49,821 nucleotides of DNA from Tannerella sp. (GCA_031285565.1 JAITVY010000006.1:1-49821), one strand, 5' to 3'. Positions 1-8,863 are shown, numbered from the stretch's first letter. Made by a program: numbers and translations. The notes: a model not told the origin generated them from the letters alone.

Positions 1-16
1 GAATTATTCTTCTAAG

Positions 17-811
17 TTAATGATTCCTAGGGGATTGAGCAAATATTAATGCATTTATTTTATTGATAATAAATATTTTAAACATCTTGCGATTCGTTAG
101 GTTTTCAACTACTGATTCGCATTCATAATAATTGTCCAGTCCAAATTCAACTTGTTTGACAATATATGTTTGTTCTGCTTTATCCGTTATTCCTTTGATC
201 CGGCCAATTGTCAATGCCGGTTTGGCAATCAGGCATTGTGCCAGTATTGTTGCGGGTAATTCATTGGCAGAGCCTTCGTTGGCATGGATTGTTGCGAGTA
301 AAAGTTGTAAAATGGTATCATCATCTGTTGATTGAAGATAAGACGGTATCATGCTTAATGCATAGATATACTTTTTCTTATCATGCAGTTCTAACTTCTT
401 ACGTGCGGTTTTATTTTTTTCCAGGGTTTCATGTGTCGATTTCTGAAAATCTTCGGCAAGTAATTGTTGGGTGTTAAGTACGTCTGTAATTATGTTCTTT
501 TTTTCAGCTTCCGTTAAAGATTCTACCAACCGGATATTTGCTTTGGGTATGTAGCCTTCTGCTACTCCTTCTGCAGGAAATATACTGATTTTTATCCAAT
601 GACTATCGGTTGGTGATTCATAATCGAAAAAATCTCCATGGTTAAGCGTCAACAGTTGTTCGGAAGTTTCACTGGGATTTGCTCTGACAATGACAGTTTG
701 ACCAGGGGCTTCAATAATACCTAATTTGTACTCTGCTTTTAGCAGTCCCGGGGCACATATTACCAATAGTATGGCAATAAAAACCTTGTAAGTAAATTTT
801 TTTTTCTTCAT
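17..811 (-). CDS. exported protein with bacterial SH3-like domain
   Basis: 264 aa. Residues 1-26 form a signal peptide (KKKK, a hydrophobic core, then LLKA before EYKL), so the product is exported to the periplasm or cell surface. Residues ~30-97 look like a bacterial SH3 domain: a short beta-rich stretch with VRANPSETSEQLLTL, then DFFDYE, then HWIKI and GYIPKANIRLV, the usual 'vary-repeat-protect' layout of SH3 type 3 domains. Such domains commonly bind peptidoglycan or protein ligands. The remainder is helical, contains no motif I recognise and may be a protein-protein module. The stop lies at the very start of the window, so the downstream neighbour is unseen. No good -7 box was found in the 110 bases upstream. 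The SH3 call is moderate; the function is unknown. Confidence 0.6.
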   Translation of the reverse strand: MKKKKFTYKVFIAILLVICAPGLLKAEYKLGIIEAPGQTVIVRANPSETSEQLLTLNHGDFFDYESPTDSHWIKISIFPAEGVAEGYIPKANIRLVESLTEAEKKNIITDVLNTQQLLAEDFQKSTHETLEKNKTARKKLELHDKKKYIYALSMIPSYLQSTDDDTILQLLLATIHANEGSANELPATILAQCLIAKPALTIGRIKGITDKAEQTYIVKQVEFGLDNYYECESVVENLTNRKMFKIFIINKINALIFAQSPRNH

Positions 812-924
812 AACCTTTTGTTTAAAAATATATGCTTCATCATCTTTGAAAATCTAAACCGTTTCCTGTTATATAGATGCGTGACGAAGTGTATTTTCCA
901 TAAAAAAGTTATTCTTATTTCATT

Positions 925-2127
925 TTATCTGCCGGATTTTATTATTTTTTTGATTAGTCTTTGTGCAGGAGTTTCGATATGTAAAAAATAGAGTCCGTTT
1001 GGCAGATGGGAAATATCATAATCGAGAGCTGCAGCATTGACTGCCTGACGACCCACATTTCTTCCGGAAGCATCAAATAGGGTAATGCTATTTATATTTA
1101 TACCATCTTTATTTTGTATTGTTATCCGGTTGGACGCGGGATTTGGATACACGATGAATCCGTCTTCTATGATGTCGTTCGAGGTGTCTGAATCCAGACT
1201 TTTTTTTATAATGTCTTTAGTTGTATAATAAATTACATTACTTATCCTGTTATGTGCAAGATTTCCTGAATAGCAGAGTGTTCCGTAAATTGTATAATCT
1301 TCTTTATTTCTTATTTTGATTAAAGAACTGCCACTTTCGCCCCGGTATGCAGATGCACCCCGGATGCCGATTATGTTTGGTTGAATAAAATCTGAAATGC
1401 CGTAATTATAATATAAGGTATCTCCATTATAGATATCAGGTTCTGACATTATAGGAACTGCAGGATAAGAAAATTTGTAGAATATGCCACTTAGTAGTTC
1501 TTCATCTTTCTTATTGAATCCCAAACTTAGCCATCCTGTTTCGTTTCCAATCGGTTTTTCTAATTCTAAAATAGCAACATCAGAATAAGGATACTGCCAG
1601 TTCTCAAAATAATAAATTTTATCTACCCAACTGCAATCAAAATAAGCGCTTTTTTCTCCGTTATCGAATATGGGGCTTACGAATAGAGATTCATACTTAA
1701 TAGAGTCTTTATCTTCGGAAAAATAATCGAAAGATACACAATGACATGCCGTAATGACATGCTTAGGACTTACTAAACTTCCTGAGCAAACATGTTTGAT
1801 TGTATCATTGCTATATCTGAGTAAGGCTATGGTTGTCCGGATGGGGAACTGGGTGATATCGTAGTCTAACGAAGCCTGTCTTTTCATTGTGAACTGACTA
1901 CCGGGATATATATTTTCTGTTGGTGGAATTTCTTTTAACGGAGCATAGACCTTATTGAAGTTTCCAATAAAAAAGTCTGTTTTTCCATGCAAAGCAGTTG
2001 TGTCAAATGGCGCAACCTCGAAATTACTCATTGACTTGGTTTTCATATCATAGACCAGTACTTTTTTCTCCTGGGCGTTTATTTGGGTAATAAAAAAGAT
2101 AAAGATTACCAGATAGAGGTGTTTCAT
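925..2127 (-). CDS. secreted trypsin-like serine protease with T9SS sorting domain
   Basis: 400 aa with a signal peptide (cleavage near INA-QEKK). The middle (~95-310) is a chymotrypsin-fold (S1) protease. His129 lies in VITACHC, Asp183 in YSDVAILEL and Ser265 in GESGSS, so the catalytic triad is complete. A GSLVSPKHVITAC block precedes the His, as in the family. The last ~75 residues begin FIVYPNPASNRITI and run through LFDASGRNV and LPNGLYFLHI to a basic tail (KKIIKSGR). This is a type A sorting domain of the type IX secretion system, so the protein is predicted to cross the outer membrane and be surface-attached or released. Several Bacteroidota glutamyl endopeptidases and gingipain-like enzymes share this design. 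Substrate specificity cannot be read from the sequence. Confidence 0.85.
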   Translation of the reverse strand: MKHLYLVIFIFFITQINAQEKKVLVYDMKTKSMSNFEVAPFDTTALHGKTDFFIGNFNKVYAPLKEIPPTENIYPGSQFTMKRQASLDYDITQFPIRTTIALLRYSNDTIKHVCSGSLVSPKHVITACHCVSFDYFSEDKDSIKYESLFVSPIFDNGEKSAYFDCSWVDKIYYFENWQYPYSDVAILELEKPIGNETGWLSLGFNKKDEELLSGIFYKFSYPAVPIMSEPDIYNGDTLYYNYGISDFIQPNIIGIRGASAYRGESGSSLIKIRNKEDYTIYGTLCYSGNLAHNRISNVIYYTTKDIIKKSLDSDTSNDIIEDGFIVYPNPASNRITIQNKDGININSITLFDASGRNVGRQAVNAAALDYDISHLPNGLYFLHIETPAQRLIKKIIKSGR

Positions 2128-2200
2128 ACGATAATATTTTACTTTTTTTAGAACGCAGATCAGATCGGAATATTATGTCGTTGAGGTCTACTCTTCCTGA

Positions 2201-2234
2201 TTTGTGTTGATCTTGTAAAATAGTATTACATTTG
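2201..2234 (+). promoter_or_regulatory. promoter of the LOG-family gene
   Basis: A -7 element TACATTTG (2227-2234) matches the Bacteroidota consensus TAnnTTTG exactly. A TTTG lies at 2201-2204, 22 bases upstream, in the -33 position. Transcription would start near 2241, which leaves the ATG at 2307 as a sensible start. Confidence 0.6.
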
Positions 2235-2306
2235 CGGTAGAGAATAAATTAACAGATTGTCCCGGATATATTGTCCTATGGGATATTTCCAAATATAAGA
2301 GAAAGA

Positions 2307-2897
2307 ATGGTTGATAAGAAAACAATTCAATCCGTGTGTGTATATTGTGCATCGAGTACACGCATTGATCCGGTGTATATTGAAGCGGCAGAAAGATTGG
2401 GCGCGTTGTTGGGAGAACATGGTATACGTGTAATTAACGGAGCCGGGTCGATCGGTTTGATGCGTATTATTTCGGATGCGGCATTGAAAAACGGGGGAAC
2501 TGTTACAGGAGTGATTCCCCGTTTTATGATGCAGAACGGATGGGGGCATTCGGGATTAACAGAGCTGATTGAAGTTGATACGATGCATGAACGAAAACAA
2601 ATAATGGCTGATCAGGCTGATGCTGTTATTGCTTTGCCGGGAGGTTGCGGAACGCTGGAAGAATTATTGGAAATTATTACCTGGAAACAATTAGGATTAT
2701 ATAACGGACCGATTATCATACTGAACACAAATGGTTACTTTGATCCTTTGATCGAGATGTTAAACCGGGCTATCGAAGAGCAGTTTATGCATCCCGGACA
2801 TGCGTCGATATGGACAGTTGTGAATACGCCGGAGGAGGCCGTATGTTTTGATATAAAAGAGTATCAGCATATTGATAAGAATATGCGGGGGAACTGA
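2307..2897 (+). CDS. LOG-family protein (nucleoside 5'-monophosphate phosphoribohydrolase)
   Basis: 196 aa from the ATG at 2307. A TTG start 36 bases upstream is open, but the ATG is preceded by a purine-rich AGAGAAAG and fits the family length better. The protein has the Rossmann-like lysine-decarboxylase fold of the LOG family: VCVYCASSTRIDPVY at the N-terminus, NGAGSIGLMRIISDAAL as the first glycine-rich loop, and PGGCGTLEELLEIITWKQLG, the diagnostic PGGxGTxxE motif of this phosphoribohydrolase family. Known members release free bases such as cytokinins from nucleoside monophosphates, or act as AMP nucleosidases. The in vivo substrate here is inferred only. Cytosolic; probably a single-gene transcript from the promoter at 2201-2234. 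Confidence 0.85.
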   Translation: MVDKKTIQSVCVYCASSTRIDPVYIEAAERLGALLGEHGIRVINGAGSIGLMRIISDAALKNGGTVTGVIPRFMMQNGWGHSGLTELIEVDTMHERKQIMADQADAVIALPGGCGTLEELLEIITWKQLGLYNGPIIILNTNGYFDPLIEMLNRAIEEQFMHPGHASIWTVVNTPEEAVCFDIKEYQHIDKNMRGN

Positions 2898-2984
2898 AGG
2901 GAAAAATTAATTGAAAGTTGAAAATTGAAAGTGAAAAGGCAGTTCTCCCGGGTTTTCAGGTTGGTTTTTAACGAAGAAAACAAA

Positions 2985-4187
2985 ATGAAAAAGACAATAT
3001 GTATATCAGTTACATTACTTATATTCATACTATCGTGTAATATGAAAAGTAAATCTACGCCCCAGACTATTGTTCCCGATAAATATGCTATAGGTGAATC
3101 CAATGTGATTTCAGGCAATGGTACCGATACATTGTACATCAAAGAGTTGCTGGAAACGCCCAGCCTCTACCATAAGGAAAATATTCCCGGAACTGATATA
3201 GAGATCGATTTGCCTTACAATATCACGATACAAAATCCCAAAAATGTCACACATACACTCTGGTGGGACTTGTGCGATCTACGCATCGATAGTGACTTGG
3301 AAACGTTTCGTTATGCCGGTTTCCGCAATCGTGTTCCCATTGGCGGTGTTCCCGGATTTGCCGGGCATCTGTATTTTATACCTTCGGATGATCCAAAGGC
3401 CGTTACTCTCGAAAAGTTTAAAGAAATGCACCGTGACGAAATCGATCAAATCATATACTCCGATCCCACCAGTGTGGTATATACCTTGAGAGGAAATGGT
3501 TATGCCTTGCATTTTCGCTACCTTGAGTCAAGCAAAACCTATGCTATTTACCAGAATCAGGTCTTCTCAATTGGCGGGCTTCAGGAGAGTGATGTGATTG
3601 ACATTGCTCTTGTATACCTACGTATGGCCCGGAATCTGTTTGATCAACATGATAATCCTGAAATGTTCGACTGGCAAGCCATAGAAAAAACACTTTCGAA
3701 AGTAGAGAGCCGCCATTTCAACGATGCCCGGACACAGATACATAAACTTATTACAACTGATGCAAACTATTTGCCGGATGATTATTACGATTTGGCATAT
3801 ATGATGAAGACATCGGAAACTATTACATCGATGCGCTCGATATTCAAACAAATTCCCAGGAAAGGCTACCTGCTGATGAAAGGTTTGTTTACAGACCGGG
3901 AGATTCTTCCCTTTTTCAGATTACGTGATGAGGACGACGGCCTGCGGATAGTCAGTCATAACGGCGACGATTACCTGATAGAAAAGAAAGCAAGGGAACA
4001 GAAAGGAATGATGGACGATACGCCACGTCTGCAGCGGTTGGAATACGCTCCTGTCCATTTTACCCGGGTGGGGAACAAGCCTGTTATGCTGACCACATTG
4101 AGTGACTACGGTACCAATACTTTCCGGATGAATGAACAACTGGCGCGGGTATATCTTGAATTCTTCAAAAGTTGTAAGTTTGATTAA
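2985..4187 (+). CDS. hypothetical lipoprotein
   Basis: 400 aa starting at the ATG at 2985. The frame is open 60 bases further upstream, but this start gives a proper lipoprotein signal (MKKTICISVTLLIFILSCN, lipobox LSC with acylated Cys at residue 18). No known domain is recognised. The mature part has a beta-rich first half (DIEIDLPYNITIQNP, TLWWDLCDLRID) and a helical second half rich in Asp, Tyr and Met. It has no transmembrane segment after the lipid anchor, so it is probably a periplasmic or surface lipoprotein. The ~90 bases before the start hold an AT-rich reiteration (AATTGAAAGTTGAAAATTGA near 2909-2928) of a sort common between Bacteroidales genes. It may be co-transcribed with the LOG gene upstream. 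Function unknown. Confidence 0.65.
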   Translation: MKKTICISVTLLIFILSCNMKSKSTPQTIVPDKYAIGESNVISGNGTDTLYIKELLETPSLYHKENIPGTDIEIDLPYNITIQNPKNVTHTLWWDLCDLRIDSDLETFRYAGFRNRVPIGGVPGFAGHLYFIPSDDPKAVTLEKFKEMHRDEIDQIIYSDPTSVVYTLRGNGYALHFRYLESSKTYAIYQNQVFSIGGLQESDVIDIALVYLRMARNLFDQHDNPEMFDWQAIEKTLSKVESRHFNDARTQIHKLITTDANYLPDDYYDLAYMMKTSETITSMRSIFKQIPRKGYLLMKGLFTDREILPFFRLRDEDDGLRIVSHNGDDYLIEKKAREQKGMMDDTPRLQRLEYAPVHFTRVGNKPVMLTTLSDYGTNTFRMNEQLARVYLEFFKSCKFD

Positions 4188-4202
4188 TGAACCTCACATT
4201 GA

Positions 4203-5375
4203 CTATATCTTGATATCGATTTTCTTCTTATAAAGTATGACACCTACTACCCAGCAAAAGCTTACGAATAGAAGGGCAAAAGCCAGAGATGCGGGATAAT
4301 TGCCCAACAATGGTTGTAAAATAATGCTGTACAGGTATCCGTGTAAACTGATCGTTCCTTCGCCCGATGGAATCTGTATGTAACCTAAGGCAACCGAAAG
4401 GACGCCGGCCAGTACGTAAATAAACAGGGGATTGACTCCGAACGATTCGAAAAAGCGACTCCATTTTGTATATCCTTTTACGTCGATAATCCATATTAGC
4501 AGGGCCAGGAAGCTGGAAGCCAGTCCGCAGGTTACCAGAACAAACGTAGGCGACCATACTTTTTTGTTGAGCGGGCAACCGTAGCTTAATAAAAATCCGG
4601 CAAATGTGAGCGCTGTTCCTATCAGGAACAAATGCAGCATTTTATCTTTTACGTCTTTCGCATCCAACAGTAGCTTGCCACAACAGAAACCGATCAGAAC
4701 ATGTGCAATAGAAGGAATCGTACTGAGTAATCCTTCCGGTTCGATGCCGTTGTCTCTATACATATGGCTGGCGCCTAATATGGCGCGGTCGACAATTGAA
4801 AGGATATTGGTTTCGTTGTATTCGAAGCCATTTCCGAAAAACAAAATGACTGCGTAGCCTACCAGTAAAGTGACGATAAGGTAAATAATCTTATTGTGTT
4901 TCATCGTGAGAGCGATGATTGCCGTTGCACCGTACGAAAGCGCCAGACGTTGCAAGACGCCTAATATGCGGAGGTTTTCAAGGCCGGAAACGGATTTCCA
5001 TAAACGGGCACCCAAGGATGGTTCGGCATCAGCCAGCGAAAACCAGTTGCGGCAAGCTAAAGAGAGCCATGCAAGTCCTAAACCGATGACGAAGATAACA
5101 ATAGTTCGCTTGATGATTTTCCATGCGGCAGCATAGCTGAATTCAAAATTATATTTTCGCAGGGAAATATAGGTAGATATCCCCATAATAAACATAAAGA
5201 ACGGAAATATGAGATCGGTAGGGGTGAGCCCGTTCCATGAGGCATGTCCCAGGGGAGTGTATACATACGACCAGGATCCCGGATTATTCACCAGTATCAT
5301 TCCTGCAATGGTGATTCCACGTAGTACGTCAAGCGCCAACAGGCGTTTGCTTGGAGTATTGTTACTCATATTCAC
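4203..5375 (-). CDS. DUF5009 / heparan-alpha-glucosaminide N-acetyltransferase-like membrane protein
   Basis: 390 aa, about 10-11 transmembrane helices. The N-terminal block RLLALDVLRGITIAGMILV, then NNPGSWSYVYTPLGHASW and TPTDLIFPFFMFIMGIS, is characteristic of the bacterial relatives of HGSNAT (NagX/YeiB-like acyltransferases). These move an acyl group across the membrane onto an amino sugar. In Bacteroidota, relatives are often linked to N-acetylglucosamine use, but no sugar genes lie next to this one. MNMSNN offers two starts three codons apart. A -7 box on this strand (5434-5441) sits about 60 bases upstream of the start. It ends convergently, 15 bases from the lipoprotein gene. Membrane location is certain; the acyl acceptor is inferred. 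Confidence 0.8.
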   Translation of the reverse strand: MNMSNNTPSKRLLALDVLRGITIAGMILVNNPGSWSYVYTPLGHASWNGLTPTDLIFPFFMFIMGISTYISLRKYNFEFSYAAAWKIIKRTIVIFVIGLGLAWLSLACRNWFSLADAEPSLGARLWKSVSGLENLRILGVLQRLALSYGATAIIALTMKHNKIIYLIVTLLVGYAVILFFGNGFEYNETNILSIVDRAILGASHMYRDNGIEPEGLLSTIPSIAHVLIGFCCGKLLLDAKDVKDKMLHLFLIGTALTFAGFLLSYGCPLNKKVWSPTFVLVTCGLASSFLALLIWIIDVKGYTKWSRFFESFGVNPLFIYVLAGVLSVALGYIQIPSGEGTISLHGYLYSIILQPLLGNYPASLAFALLFVSFCWVVGVILYKKKIDIKI

Positions 5376-5433
5376 AGTTTCTTAATGTTATAATATCTTT
5401 CCTTCCTTATACGGATCAATCCGAATAGGGATT

Positions 5434-5441
5434 CAAACTTA
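5434..5441 (-). promoter_or_regulatory. -7 promoter element for the acyltransferase gene
   Basis: On the minus strand this reads TAAGTTTG, an exact TAnnTTTG. Transcription would begin near 5427, giving a leader of ~50 bases. A small inverted repeat (CGGAT/ATCCG, 5412-5423) lies in the leader. Confidence 0.5.
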
Positions 5442-5527
5442 GAAAAAAATATTTAATTTATAAGCGTACATTGAGAATTACATTAAGCCTGTTTAAGTTT
5501 CCCATGAATAAGTAATCCCTTCGAACT

Positions 5528-6340
5528 TTAATAATTAAGTTTGTAATAAGGAGTGGTTAATGATTCCTCAAATCCTAATTTTTCGGCCAGTTTATAAGAT
5601 GCTGTATTTGTTTTTCTGCATGCCCAAACAGGTTCAAGTCCCATTGCTAAACAATAGTCTATAAGGGTAGCACATACTTCATAAGCAAGTTTTTTATTTC
5701 TGAATTGTTCCAGGGTTTCAATTCCTAATTCAAGGTATTTGTTATCAATAACGGATGAGAATGCTATGGCAGCAAGCGAATCCTGGTAATACAAACTATA
5801 ACCGATACCATTCTTAACAAAATCATCAGCGTTGTTCCAAAAGTATTTAGGGATAACGATTCCTTCTATATTTTCAAAATCATCTTTACCGGTTCTTACA
5901 ATAGTTATATTCTTATCAATGTTTTTTTGTTTTGTTTCTAAATACTTTACTCTGTTAAACTTAAAATTCACTCTAACATCAATTTCAATAGCGGGAATAG
6001 GTTTATTATTGTCCTGTTCAATTTTTTTTAGTGTCGTATGCCAGCTCTCAGGATAAGCTTGCATCCACTCGACTTTTTTTCTTTTTCCATCGTGGTTCAA
6101 TATGTACTCGATGAGGCTACTATTGAACTCATTATTATTTTTACCTGATAACAAAGACATTCCATACGGATGAAGGATGTAGAACGTTTGGGGTAAATCT
6201 ATATTATCAACAAATATTTCTCCATTTATTTTCTTGTTAACAACGTTTTGAGCAAACAGGGTATTAAATGGGACAGAATTAAGTTGTTCGATAATTCTGA
6301 CTTTCAAATTTTCCGGATAATGGTTATTTAACAGTTTCAT
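5528..6340 (-). CDS. GNAT-family N-acetyltransferase (zwittermicin-resistance-like)
   Basis: 270 aa from the ATG at 6340. The frame extends nine codons further, but that earlier ATG overlaps the predicted -7 box, so 6340 is preferred. The C-terminal half carries the GNAT fold: SLAAIAFSSVI, then ELGIETLEQFRNKKLAYEVC (motif A, with a modified acetyl-CoA loop) and CRKTNTASYKLAEKLGFEES, the typical motif B 'N-x-xSxxLxxKxGF'. The long N-terminal half with HPYGMSLLSG is typical of the GNAT_acetyltran group that includes the zwittermicin resistance protein ZmaR. The substrate is unknown. It is divergent from the MocR-type regulator and shares a 60-base control region with it, so it is a plausible target of that regulator. 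Confidence 0.7.
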   Translation of the reverse strand: MKLLNNHYPENLKVRIIEQLNSVPFNTLFAQNVVNKKINGEIFVDNIDLPQTFYILHPYGMSLLSGKNNNEFNSSLIEYILNHDGKRKKVEWMQAYPESWHTTLKKIEQDNNKPIPAIEIDVRVNFKFNRVKYLETKQKNIDKNITIVRTGKDDFENIEGIVIPKYFWNNADDFVKNGIGYSLYYQDSLAAIAFSSVIDNKYLELGIETLEQFRNKKLAYEVCATLIDYCLAMGLEPVWACRKTNTASYKLAEKLGFEESLTTPYYKLNY

Positions 6341-6360
6341 TCTTTTGTTTGATTTAATGT

Positions 6361-6426
6361 TTTGCAAACATATGAACTAATTGGACTATATTTGTGGAAC
6401 AGTTTTAATTAAAACAGGTAGTCCAG
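6361..6426. promoter_or_regulatory. divergent promoter/operator between GNAT and MocR genes
   Basis: The plus strand carries TTTG (6361-6364) and TATATTTG (6387-6394), 22 bases apart, driving the regulator. The minus strand carries TATGTTTG (6365-6372), driving the GNAT gene. Between the plus -7 box and the regulator ATG lie a perfect 14-bp palindrome GTTTTAATTAAAAC (6402-6415) and half-sites GGACTA (6383-6388) and TAGTCC (6419-6424). These are candidate operators for the MocR-type protein. Confidence 0.55.
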
Positions 6427-7839
6427 ATGCTTAGACCTTGGCCGATATTATTGGACATTTCGCAGGATAAAAGTAAACCGCTATATATAAGGATTACAGA
6501 TAGTATTATCGAGGCTATTAAAAAGGGTAGTTTAAAGAAAGGGGAGGCTTTGCCCGGATCAAGGCAGATGGCTATTCTATTAGATATCAATAGAAATACT
6601 GTTACCAAGGCATATGAGATATTGTTGTCTGAAGGATGGTTGGTTTCAGAAGAAAGAAAGGGTACGTTTGTATCGGAAAATCTTCAATTTACCTCTCCCG
6701 ATAATAACAAATCCTTACTACATAATGCAAAAAAAGGATATCAAACCATAGGTAATATTGTTTTCGATGGCGGATTGCCTGATCCGTCCCTAATGCCTGT
6801 CGATGAGATTGCAAAAGCTTACAGGCGAATATTCAGCCAAAAAGCCAGACGCAATATATTAAACGTCGGGAGCGAATTAGGGTATGATAAATTCAGGAAT
6901 GCCGTTTCGCAAATGCTCAATCAAAGTAAAGGAATGAGCACTTCTGCTAATGAGATTTGTATTACAAGGGGTAGTCAAATGGCATTCTTTCTTGCGGCAC
7001 ATTGTCTGTTAAATCCGGGCGATGTTGTTTTGATAGAAAACCCCGGTTACAGACCAGCCTGGGAGGCATTCGAACATGCCGGTGCAAAACTGATCCCTGT
7101 AGATGTAGACAAAAACGGGATTAATGTAGAAATGATAAAACTGATTCTAATGAGTCTTAAGATAAAAGCAATTTATATAACTCCTCATCATCAGTTTCCG
7201 ACTACTGTAACATTAAGCCTGAGCAGAAGATTAGAACTAATTAGTCTATCCAACTACTATGGGTTTACTATCATTGAAGATGATTATGACAGCGATTATT
7301 ACTTCGGAAAACGTTCTAAAACTCCGGTTTGTGCTCATAAAGAGTTGAAAAATTTTGTTTATATCAGTACATTAAGCAAATTGATCTCTCCTGCAATTCG
7401 TATAGGATACTTATATAGTAATGCGGATTTCTTAAATAAAGTATGTAATTTGCGTAAAATAATAGATACACAGAGTGATGGTATCATGGAACAATCGATT
7501 TTAGAATTAATAAATTCCGGTGATATCCGCAGGCATAAAAAGAGAATGATCCATCATTATTTAACTAAGAGAGATCTTTTTGCAGGGTTGTTACATGAAT
7601 ATTTAAAAGATGAAATAACGTTTCAAAAACCGGATGGAGGATTAGCTTTCTGGCTGACTTTTAATAAAAAGATTGATGTTTTTGAACTTGAGAAAAAAGC
7701 ATTGAAAAAAGGATTGATTTTTCTGACTCCTAAGAAATTCAATTTTGCAGAGCCTGCTGGCGGATTGAGAATTGGTTATGCATCACTTTCAGAATATAAA
7801 ATGAAAAGGGGATTAGAAATACTTGCGAAATGTATATAG
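6427..7839 (+). CDS. MocR/PdxR-type transcriptional regulator (GntR HTH + aminotransferase fold)
   Basis: 470 aa. Residues ~12-80 are a GntR winged helix (PLYIRITDSIIEAIKKG, then LPGSRQMAILLDINRNTVT and GWLVSEERKGTFV). After a linker, residues ~110-465 form a class I aminotransferase-like domain. Its YISTLSKLISPAIRIGYLY block contains the Lys expected to bind pyridoxal 5'-phosphate, and ITRGSQMAFFLAAHCLLNPG and IIEDDYDSDYYF match the family. MocR regulators sense PLP or an amino compound and control neighbouring genes. PdxR members control PLP synthesis, GabR GABA use, and others transport or acetylation. No pdx genes are nearby, so the divergent GNAT gene is the obvious candidate target. The effector is unknown. 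Confidence 0.85.
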   Translation: MLRPWPILLDISQDKSKPLYIRITDSIIEAIKKGSLKKGEALPGSRQMAILLDINRNTVTKAYEILLSEGWLVSEERKGTFVSENLQFTSPDNNKSLLHNAKKGYQTIGNIVFDGGLPDPSLMPVDEIAKAYRRIFSQKARRNILNVGSELGYDKFRNAVSQMLNQSKGMSTSANEICITRGSQMAFFLAAHCLLNPGDVVLIENPGYRPAWEAFEHAGAKLIPVDVDKNGINVEMIKLILMSLKIKAIYITPHHQFPTTVTLSLSRRLELISLSNYYGFTIIEDDYDSDYYFGKRSKTPVCAHKELKNFVYISTLSKLISPAIRIGYLYSNADFLNKVCNLRKIIDTQSDGIMEQSILELINSGDIRRHKKRMIHHYLTKRDLFAGLLHEYLKDEITFQKPDGGLAFWLTFNKKIDVFELEKKALKKGLIFLTPKKFNFAEPAGGLRIGYASLSEYKMKRGLEILAKCI

Positions 7840-7967
7840 TGATGGCTTTGGTGAACAGCTTTCCGGATAATAAAAGATTGTTTAAGACGTTTTGTAAACA
7901 AACCTTGTATAGTAAAGGTTATATAGGATAGGATTTTTTAGGGTATTAATATTAAAGCTTAGATAAA

Positions 7968-8471
7968 ATGAGAATGAGATCAAGAACCGTATTAGGTTTG
8001 TTTTTAGTTTGTTTTTCAATGATTTTTGGTTTTACAGCCAATGCTCAACAAAGCAGTAAAGTAGATGAAGCGACAAAGGCGCTGGAAGCTTTTCCTGCTG
8101 CTGAAGCGGGGATGGTCAGGCATGTGATTCAACTTAAAAGTCAAAAAGATGAATCCTTGTTTAAAATTGAAATTATGCCCGGAAAAAATATGCTGGTAGA
8201 TTGTAATCACCATACGTTGATGGGTAAACTTGAGGAAAAGGACTTACAGGGATGGGGCTATACGTATTATGTGTTTTCGTCGGACGGACAAACGCGGTCA
8301 ACATTAATGGCTTGTAATAAACCGAAAGAGAATAAATTTGTATACTCACAGACTTTAACTGTGAGATATAATAGCAGGTTGCCTATTGTTGTGTATGCGC
8401 CGGAAGGATATGACGTACAATATAGGGTATGGAGTGCGGATAAGAAAATAAAAAACTCTGTCGTAAAATAA
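7968..8471 (+). CDS. eco: ecotin, periplasmic serine-protease inhibitor
   Basis: 167 aa, exported (signal peptide ending TANA before QQSS, residue 26). It aligns along its length with Escherichia coli ecotin: FPAAEAGMVRHVIQL, VDCNHHTLMGKLEEK, LQGWGYTYYVF, then RYNSRLPIVVYAPEGYDVQY and RVWSADKKIKNSVVK. Cys79 and Cys116 are the conserved disulfide that braces the inhibitory loop. The loop reads STLMAC, so the P1 residue (Met84 in mature E. coli ecotin) is Leu113, compatible with inhibition of chymotrypsin- or elastase-like enzymes. Ecotins are dimeric inhibitors that shield bacteria from host gut proteases. An S41-family protein and a serpin follow within 3 kb. Confidence 0.93.
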   Translation: MRMRSRTVLGLFLVCFSMIFGFTANAQQSSKVDEATKALEAFPAAEAGMVRHVIQLKSQKDESLFKIEIMPGKNMLVDCNHHTLMGKLEEKDLQGWGYTYYVFSSDGQTRSTLMACNKPKENKFVYSQTLTVRYNSRLPIVVYAPEGYDVQYRVWSADKKIKNSVVK

Positions 8472-8489
8472 AATTTATGTAACATACTT

Positions 8490-8760
8490 AGTAACTGTTA
8501 GGAATTTTACAAGAACAAATTATATCGTTTTATAAATACTCTTTTTCGCATCCTTTTAGGCTCTTTTTCAATATTATTAGTTGTTTTGCGTGACTCGGCA
8601 TAATCCAAGCAAGCTTGTATTTTGCTCTCACTACTTAAAACGTTCGCGCCTTTTTACCATTGTTCCCTTTTAATAGCCCGCTATTAGGCAGTAAACAATA
8701 ATAAAAATCCATCAAAAAATAACTCTAAAAGTATTCTCGAAAAAATTCCTAACAGCTACT
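8490..8760. mobile_element. MITE-like non-coding element with 19-bp terminal inverted repeats
   Basis: The left end AGTAACTGTTAGGAATTTT (8490-8508) and the reverse complement of the right end (8742-8760) match at 18 of 19 bases. The 271-bp body has no long open frame but contains a perfect 7-bp hairpin TAATAGC-CC-GCTATTA (8671-8686). ACTTAG occurs at both outer edges (8486-8491 and 8758-8763), overlapping the inverted repeats. Terminal repeats, short length and lack of coding capacity fit a miniature inverted-repeat transposable element mobilised in trans. The transposase family is not recognised, and no clean target-site duplication is visible. It occupies most of the gap between ecotin and the S41 gene. 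Confidence 0.55.
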
Positions 8761-8855
8761 TAGATGCAGCCGGTATATTTTTTATATCGGCTGTTTTGCG
8801 ATGGTATGATTGTAATAATCTACTTAATGTGTGGCAGATATATCTAATTTTACCT

Positions 8856-8863
8856 TAACTTTG
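8856..8863 (+). promoter_or_regulatory. -7 promoter element for the S41-family gene
   Basis: TAACTTTG, an exact TAnnTTTG, ~75 bases before the ATG at 8938. The -33 element is weak. It lies just outside the MITE-like element. Confidence 0.5.

Noticed and set aside
6341..6367. Longer start of the first GNAT gene
   Set aside because: The upstream ATG overlaps the minus-strand -7 box at 6365-6372, so transcription would begin downstream of it.
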